Part shown: piece after piece, positions 13,101-25,071 of the stretch
Layout: each line of letters opens with the position of its first letter
Position numbering within the stretch: the first letter of the stretch is position 1
Assembly (NCBI GenBank): GCA_023630585.1
Contig: CM042545.1
Location: 1,864,915-1,928,914, forward strand
Length of the DNA stretch: 64,000 nucleotides
From: Cranoglanis bouderius
Taxonomy: Eukaryota; Chordata; Actinopteri; Siluriformes; Cranoglanididae
Direction of reading: 5' to 3'
The notes under the pieces: generated by a model
Told to the model about the DNA's origin: nothing
Databases searched by the model: none
What the model saw: the letters and a program-made list of their open reading frames with translations, nothing else
Program-made: the position numbers and the translations under genes

Positions 13101-16100
13101 CAATTACAAACAAATGGCCTCACAACCCAATGGCATATTTATTGTAGCCTGTAATTTTAACTATGTAAACCTCAAAACAGTTTTTTTTAAATTATTTCAG
13201 CAGCATGTCTGTGCCCTATCAGCAAGACTTAGCCACCACACAAACAAGAAAAAGTACTGAAAACAATTATGAAATCTTTTCCCAACCAAATATCCTTGAT
13301 TAAGGGAGAGTTGTGAGCCCTCTCTAGGGCCAGGACCTCTCACTTTAGATCATGGGACAAGGAGGCATATCAGGATCAGGCTAAAAGGGTCATCAGGAAT
13401 GCTAACCTCAAGTATCAACAGCATGAACAGAATGAGAACAAAAATCAGTCTGGGAATTTCTGATAAAGTACCTCTCTATATTTGTAAGATTAATGAAAGT
13501 GCAGTCCTCTTAGGTAAGTCTCTTGGGTAAGTTTTGGACACCTGGATTTGGACTTCTGGATCTGGATTTCTTCCATTCTTCCTACCAGATCTCTTCAAGA
13601 TCAGTCTGTTTGGATGGGAAGCCTCTGTGAACTGCCATCTTCAGGTCTCTCCACAGATGTTCTACAGTGCTGTGAAAAAGTATTTGCCTGATTTTGCCTG
13701 ATATGATTTCTTCTGTTTTTTGTATATCTCATACTAAATAGGTTTAGATCTTCATACAAAATACAGCATAAAACAAAGGCAACCTGAGTAAACACACAAT
13801 ACAGTTTGATTAATTTATTTATTTTATTGAAGCAAAAAAAGTTATCCAACACCCATCACCAATGTGGAAAAACTAATTGCCCCTTTAAACATAAAATCTG
13901 GTTGTGCCACCTTTAGCAGCAATAACTGCAACCAACTGCTTCCAATAACTGGAGATCAGACTTTCACTTACTTCTAGGACTAGGACTTACTCCTATGCTT
14001 TGGATCATTGTCTTGCTGCATAATCCAGTTGTGCTTGAGTTTCAACTTACGGACTGAAGGCCGGACATTCTCTTTTATGATTTTCTGGTAGAGAGCAGAA
14101 TTCATGTTTCCCTCAAGTTGCCCAGGCCCTGAAGCAGCAAACTATTCCACACCATCACACTGGCACCACCATGCTTGACTATAGGCATGATGTTCTTTTT
14201 GTGGAATTCTGTGTTTGGTTTACGCCAGATGTAACGGGACCCCTGTCTTCCAAACAGTTCCTCTTTTGACTCATCAAGCCACAGAACATTCTCCCAAAAG
14301 GTTTGAGGATCATCAAGGTGTGTTTTGGCAAAATTCAGAAGAGCCTTAATGTTCTTCTGGGTTAGCAGTGGTTTTCACCTCGCCACTCTTCCATGGATGC
14401 CATTTTTGCTCAGTGTCTTTCTGATAGTGGAGCCATGAACAGTGACCTTTATTAATGCAAGAAGCCTGTAGTTCCTTTGATGTTGTCCTTGGCTCTTTTG
14501 TGACTTCCTGGATGAGTTATTGTGCTCTTGGAGGAATTTTGGAAGGTCGGACACTTCTGAGAAGGTTCACTACTGTGCTGAGTTTTTCCATTTGGAGATA
14601 ATGGCTCTCACTGTGGTTCTTTGAAGTCCCAGAGCCTTTGGAATAGCTTTGTAACCCTTCCCAGACTGGTGTATTTCAATCACCTTCTTCCTAATCATTT
14701 CTGGAATTTCTTTCATTTTTGGCATAGTGCGTTAATGGGTAAGACCTTTTAACCAGCTTCATGCTGTTGAAAAAGTTCTATTTAAAAGTGTTGATTTGAT
14801 TGAACAGGGTTTGCTGTAATCAGGCCTGGTTGTGTCTAGTCCAGCTGAACCCCATTAATGCAGTTTCATAGATTTGGGGAATTAGTAACTACGGGGGCAA
14901 ATACATTTTCACACAGGCCCAGATGGTATTGGATAATTTTTTTTGCTTCAATAAATAACATTATCATTTAAAAACTGTATTTTGTGTTTACTCAGGTTGC
15001 CTTTGTTTTATCTTAAATTTTGTTATAATTTCTGAAACAATTTAGTATGAGATATACACAAAAACAGAAGAAATCAGAATGGGGCAAATACATTTTCACA
15101 GCACTATATTGAAATCAGGTCTGGGCATTGGCTGGGCCACTCACAGACGTTCAGAGACTTGTCCCAAAGCCAGTCCAGCACTGTCTTGGTTGAATGCTTC
15201 AGGTTGTTATCGTGCTGAAATGTTAACCTTCGCCCCAGTCTGAGGTTGTGTGCACTCTAGAGCAGGTTTTCTCCAAGGACCTCTCTGTAGTTGGCTGCAT
15301 TTAATCAACTGAATTTGCCACATGTGGGCCAAGTTCTAGAGATCTCAACTATGCTGTAGTTGATAGCGTAGTTCTAGTTTATAGTATAGTTTTTTTTGTT
15401 TTTTTATATCTCAATTCTGAAAGCTGTCAGCATCAGCATTAATAAAAACTTCTAGTCTTCCTAAAAGCCTAAACACCCCTGACCAGCAGCGACTTCAGGG
15501 CAGCTTTGGTACTAGTAACAAGCCTACAGTGGAAGAAAAGTATTTGATCTCCTAATCTCAGCTTGTTACCTGTATAAAAGACACCTGTCCACAGAAGCAA
15601 TCAGTCAATCAGATTCCAAACTCTCCACCATGGCCAAGACCAAAGAGCTGTCCAAGGATGTCAGGGACAAGATTGTAGACCTACACAAGGCTGGAATGGG
15701 CTACAAGACCATCACCTTGGTGAGAAGGTGACAACAGTTGGTGCGATTATTCGCAAATGGAAGAAACACAAAATAACTGTCAGTCTCCCTCGGTCTGGGG
15801 CTCCATGCAAGATCTCACCTCGTGGAGTTTCAATGATCATGAGAACGGTGAGGAATCAGCCCAGAACTACACGGTACTATCTTGTTAATGATCTCAAGGC
15901 AGCTGGGACCATAGTCACCAAGAAAACAATTGGTAACGCACTACGCCGTGAAGGACTGAAATCCTGCAGCGCCCGCAAGGACCCCCTGCTCAAGAAAGCA
16001 CATGTACAGGCCCATCTGAAATTTGCCTGAATGATTCAGAGGAGAACTGGGTGAAAGTGTTGTGGTCAGATGAGACCAAAATCGAGCTCTTTGGCATCAA

Positions 16101-19100
16101 CTCATCTCGCCATGTTTGGAGGAGGAGGAATGCTGCCTATGACCCCAAGAACACCATACCCACCGTCAAACATGGAGGTGGAAACATTATGTTTTGGGGG
16201 TGCTTTTCTGCTAAGGGGACAGGACAACTGCACCACATCAAAGGGACGATGGATGGAGCCATGTACCGTCAAATCTTGGGTGAGAACCTCCTTCCCCTAT
16301 CCAGGGCATTGAAAATGGGTCATGGATGGGTATTCCAGCATGACAATGACCCAAAACACACAACCAAGGCAACAAAGGAGTGGCTCAAGAAGAAGCACAT
16401 TAAGGTCCTGGAGTGGCCTAGCCAGTCTCCAGACCTTAATCCCATAGAAAATCTGTGGAGGGAGCTGAAGGTTCGAGTTGCCAAATGTCAGCCTCGAGAC
16501 CTTAATGACTTGGAGAGGATCTGCAAAGAGGAGTGGGACAAAATCCCTCCTGAGATGTGTGCAAACCTGGTGGCCAACTACAAGAAACGTCTGACCTCTG
16601 TGATTGCCAACAAGGGTTTTGCCACCAAGTACTAAGTCGAAGGGGTCAAATACTTACTTCACTCATTAAAATGCAAATCAATTTATAACTTTTTTGAAAT
16701 GCGTTTTTCTGGATTTTTTTGTTGTTATTCTGTCTCTCACTGTTAAAATACACCTACCATTAAAATTATAGACTGATCATTTCTTTGTCAGTGGGCAAAC
16801 GTACAAAATCAGCAGGGGATCAAATACTTTTTTCCCTCACTGTAAATACATGAAAATAAAATCATCACCAACTATAATACCACAACATTTTCTGTGCCTA
16901 TTGAGGCCTCCCTGCTTGAACATTCTACATTGCACATGCTATTGTATTTTGTCCCTTGAGCTTACAGTGTATGTCTTCTGTATATGCCGTACAGTATAGA
17001 TGAATGTAATGCCGTCTTTTGTGGTTTGAATGTTGAAAAGATATTGTATCGTCTTTGTGCTGTATGTCTGTAATCTTGAGGACTGACGTGCAAGTAAGAA
17101 TTTCTATATTTTATACGCACATGACAATAAACAGCTTTCAAAACACAGAACATACACCTCACACCCATCATCATGAAGTGCTTCGAGAGGCTCCTCATGA
17201 GGCACATCCTGAAGACCCTGCTGCCCCCCTCACTGGATCCCCTGCAATTCGCATATCGTCCCAACCGCTCAACAGATGATGCCATTTCCACTACCCTACA
17301 TCTGGCTCTCACCCACCTGGACAAAAAGGACACCTACGATCGAATGCTGTTCATAGACTTCAGTTCAGCATTCAACACAATCATTCCTCAGCACCTGATT
17401 GAAAGCTGAACCTGCTGGGCTTGAACACCTCCCTCTGCAACTGGATCCTGGACTTCCTGACTGGGAGACCTCAGTCAGTCCGGATTGGGAACAGCACCAC
17501 CACACTGAGCACTGGTGCCCCCCAGGGCTGTGTGCTCAGTCCACTGCTGTTCACTCTGTTGACGCACGACTGTGCAGCGACGCACAGCTCCAATCACATC
17601 ATCAAGTTCACCAATGACACGACCGTGGTGGGTCTCATCAGCAAGAATGATGAGTCAGCATACAGAGAGAAGGTGCAGCAGCTAACGGACTCTGCAGCAG
17701 GTAGTGAGGACAGCTGAGAAGATCATCTGGGTCTCTCTTCCCACCATCATAGACATTTACACCACATGCTGTATTCGCAAAGCCACCAGCATTGTGGGTG
17801 GCCCCACACACCCCTCACACAAACTATTCACCCTACTGCCATCTGGAAAAAGGTACCGAAGCATTCTGGCCCTCACGGCCAGACTGTGTAACAGCTTCTT
17901 CCCTCAAGCCATGAGACTCCTCAAAATTCAGAGACTGGACTGACACACGCACACATACACATGCACACGCGCAATGAACTGAACACCATCCCACTCCCCT
18001 TGCAATTTTTGCACATTTCTGTAATGACTACCTGTATTTTTGCTGCTACTGAACTCATAAAAAAATTATGTTTAATTTCTTGTCACTATTATACACTTTA
18101 CCTGGCTGCTACCGCAATAATTGCTATGTCCACATATGGTATAAGCTAATCTGCTGAATACAGATTATGTCATAGTATGTAATGTTTAGATTCACAGCTT
18201 TTTTTTTTATTATATTGTTATTCTTTTGCACTACCTGTTATATCTGACACTTTCACACTAGAACTGTGTACTGGTCGGTGCTACACTGTTACTTACTGTG
18301 CCCATTGTCCTGTTTTAAGAGTTACTGTACTGTCTTGTGTTGTTTGCATGTGCACTTTATGTAGAATGTGTAGCTCTTTAGTTCTGTGTCGTCTCATGTC
18401 GTTTAGTGTGTTGTTTTATGTAGCACCATGGTCCTGGAGGAACGTTGTTTCGTTTCACTGTGTACTGTACCAGCTGTACATGGTTGAAATGACAATAAAA
18501 AGCCACCTGAACTTGAAACATACACTATATGGCCAAAAAATTTGTGGTCAGCTTACCATCACATCCATATGTGCTCATTCCAGACTTAATCCCCCCTTTC
18601 CTGTCATAATAACCTCCACTCTTCTGGGAAGGCTTTCTAAAAGATTTTGGAGTGTGTGTGTGGGGAATTGCCCATTCAGCCACAACAGCATTAGTGAGGT
18701 CAGGCACAGATGTGGGGTTGAGGTCAGGGCTCTGTGCAGGCCAGTCGAGATCTTCCACTCCAACCTTGGCAAACAATGTCTTCATGGACCTTGCATTGTG
18801 CATGGGGCATTGTCATGCTGGAACATGTTTGGGCCTCTTAGTTCCAGTAAAGAGAATCTGTAATGCTACAAAGACATCCTATACAATTGTGTGCTTCCAA
18901 CTTTGCGGCAACAGTTTGGGGAGGGCCCACACATGGGTTTGATGGTCAGATATTCACATACTTTTGACCATATAGTGTAGCTTTATAATCCCAACTCTTC
19001 ACAATTTAGGTAGTGAGCATATAAAAAGTGATGGCAAAGATAGGTACACATTAATACCTTACGGTCTGTTTTAGATCTCTCCTCCTTCCTTTTTTGTCCC

Positions 19101-21978
19101 CCTGCACAGAATGAGGAGCACAACATGATTTATATCATAAATGAATATATTAAAAACATTATATACAACAATTAAATTCCTTTAATAACGTTCCAGAGAT
19201 TTACCTGACACAGATGGCATGGTCTCAAACATTTGACTGATTGGTGAAGTTTCTTCACTTAGTTTCCTTACTGACTCTGAGGTATTTTCATCCCATGAAT
19301 CTGCTACTGGCTGCTGATTATCAAGCAGCAGTTCTCCAGTTTCCTGGTCTTCAGTTTGCAGGTCATCTGTTTGCAGGTCTCGGGGTCTGTATCCCTTTTC
19401 TGCTTGCTTCTCCACTACCTGCAGAGCATCAGCTATGAGAGAGGCCAGCTGGTCCAGTTCTGCTGCACTCAAACTCGCCACATTTACATTGTGCCTGCCT
19501 ACATTGCGTAGAACATTTCGGATAAAGGTCTCTGTGAATAGCAAAACCAACAGGCACATAGTTGCAAAAACAAAGAATATTTAGCAACATTTCAGTTATA
19601 TTAGATGTAAATTAGCTATTAGCTAACTCTGGTGCAATTACTTTTAATTGTGCATTGTCCCTGTAAAAATAAACAATAAAGTAAAGTAAAGTAAATTTAA
19701 GCTAAACCAACATACAATGGTGCTTGAAAGGTTGTGAACCATTTAGAATTTTCTATATTTCTGCATAAATATGACCTAAAACATCATCAGATTTTCACAA
19801 GTCCTAAAAGTAGATAAAGAGAACCCAACTAAACAAGAGACAAAAATATTATACAGCCCCAATTCCAAAAAGTTGGGACGCTGTGTAAAATGTAAATAAA
19901 AACAGAATGCAATGATTTGCAAATCTCATAAACCCATATTTTATTCACAATAGAACATAGAAAACATGTCAAATGTTTAAACTGAGGAAATGTAGTTTAA
20001 ACTGAGGAAATTCAGAATAAGGTAATTCTGAATTTGATGGCAGCAACACGTCTCAAAAAAGTTGGGACAGGGCCATGTTTACCACTGTGTAGCGTCCCCT
20101 CTTCTTTTAACAACAGTCCATATATGTCTGGGAACTGAGGAGACCAGTTGCTGGAGTTTTGGGAGAGGAATGTTGTTCCATTCGTGTCTGATACAGGATA
20201 CTAGCTGCTCAACAGTCCTGGGTCTTCTTTGTCGTATTTTTTGTTTCATGATGTGCCAAATGTTTTCAATTGGTGAAAGTTCTGGACTGCAGGCAGGCCA
20301 ATTCAGCACCTGGACTCTTCTACTATGAAGCCATGCTGTTGTAATAGATGCAGTATGTGGTTTAGCATTGTCGTGTTGAAATATGTAAATAAGGCCTTCC
20401 CTGAAAAAGACATCATCTGGATGGAAGCATATGTTGCTCTAAAACCTGTATATACCTTTCCAGATGTGCAAGCTGCCCATGCCATAGGCACTAATGCACC
20501 CCTATACCATCAGAGATGCGGGCTTTTGAACTGAGCGCTGATAACAAGCTGGATGGTCCCTCTCCTCTTTAGTCCAGAGGAAGTGGCGTCCATGGTTTCC
20601 AAAAGGAATTTCAAATTTTGATTCGTCTGACCACAGAACAGTTTTTCTCAATCCATTTTAAATGAGCTTTGGCCCAGAGAAGATGGCGGTGTTTCTGGAT
20701 CATGTTCACATATGGCTTCTTCTCTGCATGATAGAGCTTTAACCTGCATTTGTGGATGGCACGGCGAACTGTGTTCACATACAGTGAGTTCTGGAGGTGT
20801 TTCTGAGCCCATGCAGTGATTTCCATTACAGAATCATGCCTGTTTTTAATGCAGTGCCGTCTGAGGGCCCGAAGATCATAGGCATGCAATATTGATTTTC
20901 GCCCTTGTCCCTTGTGCACAGAGATTTCTCCAGATTCTCTGAATCATTTGATGATATTATGTACTGTAGATGATGAGATATTCAAAGTCTTCGCAATTTT
21001 ACGTTGAGGAACATTATTCTGAAATTGTTCCACAAATTGTAGACGCAGTTTTTTGCAGATTGGTCATATCTATTGATATTTCTGTTGAATAAATGATTGA
21101 AAAAGCTATTTTCCTTGTGGTTTTGTTCAAGTATATCAACTTTAATAGGCACTGTTTCAAAGACGATCAAATGTTTGCTTGTCCAAATATGTCAAAAAAA
21201 GCCAACCATTTCTATGGGGTGTACTTATTTTTTCACATGAATGTATATGTGTGACCTGTAACGATTGTGAATTTGAAAAATCTGATGATGCTTTAGGTCA
21301 TATTTATGCAGAAATATAGAAAATTCTAAAGGGTTCACAAACTTTAATTAAAAAAATGGCTGCTCATGTTGATTCACAGGTTAGGGTAACACCGTCAAAA
21401 GGAAAGCACCATTTCACCTCTTCTGCATACATGAGCTCACAAGTGCCCACAATTGGCTAGTGTCTATGACAACAATATTATGCATAATATATAATTAGAT
21501 TTTAGTTGCAAAATTATACACTGATAAACCTATAATTAATTGATACACTACATACAGAAGAAACAGATCATACCATCTACTGGAGTCAGGGGTTCTTTGA
21601 CAAGCAACTGTGAGGATCCACCCTTTGGGATTACTGGCTCTGGTTTTGGTCCACCTCTCTGCCCAGATGCCATTTTCTGAGACACATACTGCTTTAGGGC
21701 AGTAAGAGGGAAGTCTGAATCATCCTGCTGTTGTTGTGTGTTGTACACTGTGTCACTCTGATAACGAGTAAGGTCAGGGAACGTAGCTGACTGATAGGGT
21801 GAATCTGGGGTGAACTCAGGTGGGATCGAGTTGAGTTTACCGTTTGGTTTTCCAGAACGATAATATGTTGGTGGCAGAGAAGACTTCGTTTTGGTGATCT
21901 GTACACAACGAGTAGATACAATATTTAATACGTATGCTGGTAATGTTGACTTCACACGTATCAGACACAAAAACTGTT

Positions 21979-22032
<54 letters not shown>

Positions 22033-24857
22033 GACTTGGATGCTTTGCCACTAGGTGGTATAATTTTGTTTTTTGCTGTGCAAGCCTACAGGTGCATCTC
22101 AATAAATTAGAATGTCGTGGAAAAGTTCGTTTATTTCAGTAATTCAACTCAAATTGTGAAACTCGTGTATTAAATAAATTCAATGCACACAGACTGAAGT
22201 AGTTTAAGTCTTTGGTTCTTTTAATTGTGATGATTTTTGCTCACATTTAACAAAAACCCACCAGTTCACTATCTCAACAAATTAGAATATGGTGACATGC
22301 CAATCAGCTAATCAACTCAAAACACCTGCAAAGGTTTCCTGAGCCTTCAAAATGGTCTCTCAGTTTGGTTCACTAGGTAAATCACAAACATTCACTGCCA
22401 AATTAGCTGGCTGTTCACAGAGTGCTGTATCCAAGCATGTTAACAGAAAGTTGAGTGGAAGGAAAAAGTGTGGAAGAAAAAGATGCACAACCAACCGAGA
22501 GAACCGCAGCCTTATGAGGATTGTCAAGCAAAATCGATTCAAGAATTTGAGTGAACGTCACAAGCAATGGACTGAGGCTGGGGTCAAGGCATCAAGAGCC
22601 ACCACACACAGACGTGTCAGGAATTTGGCTACAGTTGTCGTATTCCTCTTGTTAAGCCACTCCTGAACCACAGACAACGTCAGAGGCGTCTTACCTGGGC
22701 TAAGGAGAAGAAGAACTGGACTGTTGCCCAGTGGTCCAAAGTCCTCTTTTCAGATGAGAGCAAGTTTTGTATTTCATTTGGAAACCAAGGTCCTAGAGTC
22801 TGGAGGAAGGGTGGAGAAGCTCATAGCCCAAGTTGCTTGAAGTCCAGTGTTAAGTTTCCACAGTCTGTGATGATTTGGGGTGCAATGTCATCTGCTGGTG
22901 TTGGTCCATTGTGTTTTTTGAAAACCAAAGTCACTGCACCCGTTTACCAAGAAATTTTGGAGCACTTCATGCTTCCTTCTGCTGACCAGCTTTTTGAAGA
23001 TGCTGATTTCATTTTCCAGCAGGATTTGGCACCTGCCCACACTGCCAAAAGCACCAAAAGTTGGTTAAATGACCATGGTGTTGGTGTGCTTGACTGGCCA
23101 GCAAACTCACCACACCTGAACCCCATAGAGAATCTATGGGGTATTGTCAAGAGGAAAATGAGAAACAAGAGACCAAAAAATGCAGATGAGCTGAAGGCCA
23201 CTGTCAAAGAAACCTGGGCTTCCATACCACCTCAGCAGTGCCACAAACTGATCACCTCCATGCCACGCCTAATTGAGGCAGTAATTAAAGCAAAAGGAGC
23301 CCCTACCAAGTATTGAGTACATGTACAGTAAATGAACATACTTTCCAGAAGGCCAACAATTCACTAAAAATGTTTTTTTTTATTGGTCTTATGAAATATT
23401 CTAATTTGTTGAGATAGTGAATTGGTGGGTTTTTGTTAAATGTGAGCAAAAATCATCACAATTAAAAGAACCAAAGACTTAAACTACTTCAGTCTGTGTG
23501 CATTGAATTTATTTAATACACAAGTTTCACAATTTGAGTTGAATTATTGAAATAAATGAACTTTTCCACGACATTCTAATTTATTGAGATGCACCTGTAT
23601 AACTGCTCACTGAGCCTATGCATTTACTGATCACCAGTGTCTGTCCCCCATCCTATTAATGCATTCTTTATTTGAATCTCTCTTCTTGGCTATACTGATG
23701 AGTAACAAAACAATTTCTAAAAAAAATCCTAAAATTTCTAAAACAAATTCTAAACTAAAACAAATTCCTTTGTGTCTATTTCCCAACTACTTATTACCAG
23801 TGCTTCTTTTTGTCTGCATTCTTCATAGAAATTATAGTCTTTTATAAATAAATACACTATATGGCCAAAAGTATGTAGATACCTGACCCATCAAACCCAT
23901 ATGTGTTTGTTAAACATCCCATTCCTGATTTAGTCCCAATGTTGCTGTTGCTTCACTCTTTTGGGAAGGCTTTCCACGAATTTTCAAACATGACTGTTGG
24001 GATTTGCCCACTCAGCCACAAGAGCATTAGTGAGGTCGCGCATGCAGTAGGTATTCCAGTTCATCCAAAAGGTGTTCAATGGGGTTGAGATCAGGGCTGT
24101 GTGCCAGCCACTCAAGTTCTTCCACATCAACCTTGTCTTTATGGAGCTCGCTTTGTGCACATGGGCATTGTCATGGGAACAGGTTTGGGCCCCTTAGTTC
24201 CAGTCAAGGGAAATCTTCATGCTACAGCATGCAAAGATATTCTAGAGAATTGTTTGCTTCCAAATTTGTGGCAACAGTTTGGCCCACATATGGGTGTGAT
24301 GGTCAGGTGTTCACATACCTTTGACCATATAGTGTAAATAGTTTGTGGTGCCATAACTAAAGACTTATTATTTCTATGTGAAATGAGTTAAAATCTATTA
24401 TTCTATTCTGTTAAAACTCTATTCTATTCTACGTGTCTTCAGAAAATCTTCCTCTTTCATGTAAATTGTTTTGATATGGAAAAGATCATGACAATTCATC
24501 TGCAGATTTTATCTTAACATTCATCCATTCTGTATATTTCTTAACCTTTTATTAATGAAAGGTTCATTTTTATGGTAAATTAGGACTACTGTGCTATAGT
24601 TTTACTGTTCCCTTTCTAAGGGAACTCAACGCTGCTTGAGCTTCACACTGTGGGAAGTGTCTTCGCATCTGAGGTCTGTCTAAAATTACGCCTATTACTG
24701 CCATGGTCAGGTGACGTGGCAATTAAGCATGGCACGTGGTATAAAAATGGCACTTGTGAACCATGCCGTCAGCCTTATTATCTTCAGCGAAAGACCGCAT
24801 ATTGGTTGTTTGTGTGAACGCTCCACTTCACGTCCTCTCTATTTTTCAGAAGAAGAA

Positions 24858-24937
<80 letters not shown>

Positions 24938-24992
24938 TTTTCTTTTTATTTTTTTCTTCTTCTGAAAAATAGAGAGGACGTGAAGAGAAGCG

Positions 24993-25071
<79 letters not shown>

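Larger units (their letters stand above)
19715..21350. mobile_element. Tc1/MITE terminus pair (family M) enclosing other elements
   Basis: The left part (GGTTGTGAACCATTTAGAAT ... TATGACCTAAAACATCATCAG) and right part (CTGATGATGCTTTAGGTCAT ... AAAGGGTTCACAAACTTTAA) are inverted repeats of about 100 bp. Their interior is replaced by a family F element and a family A terminus. Confidence 0.7.
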
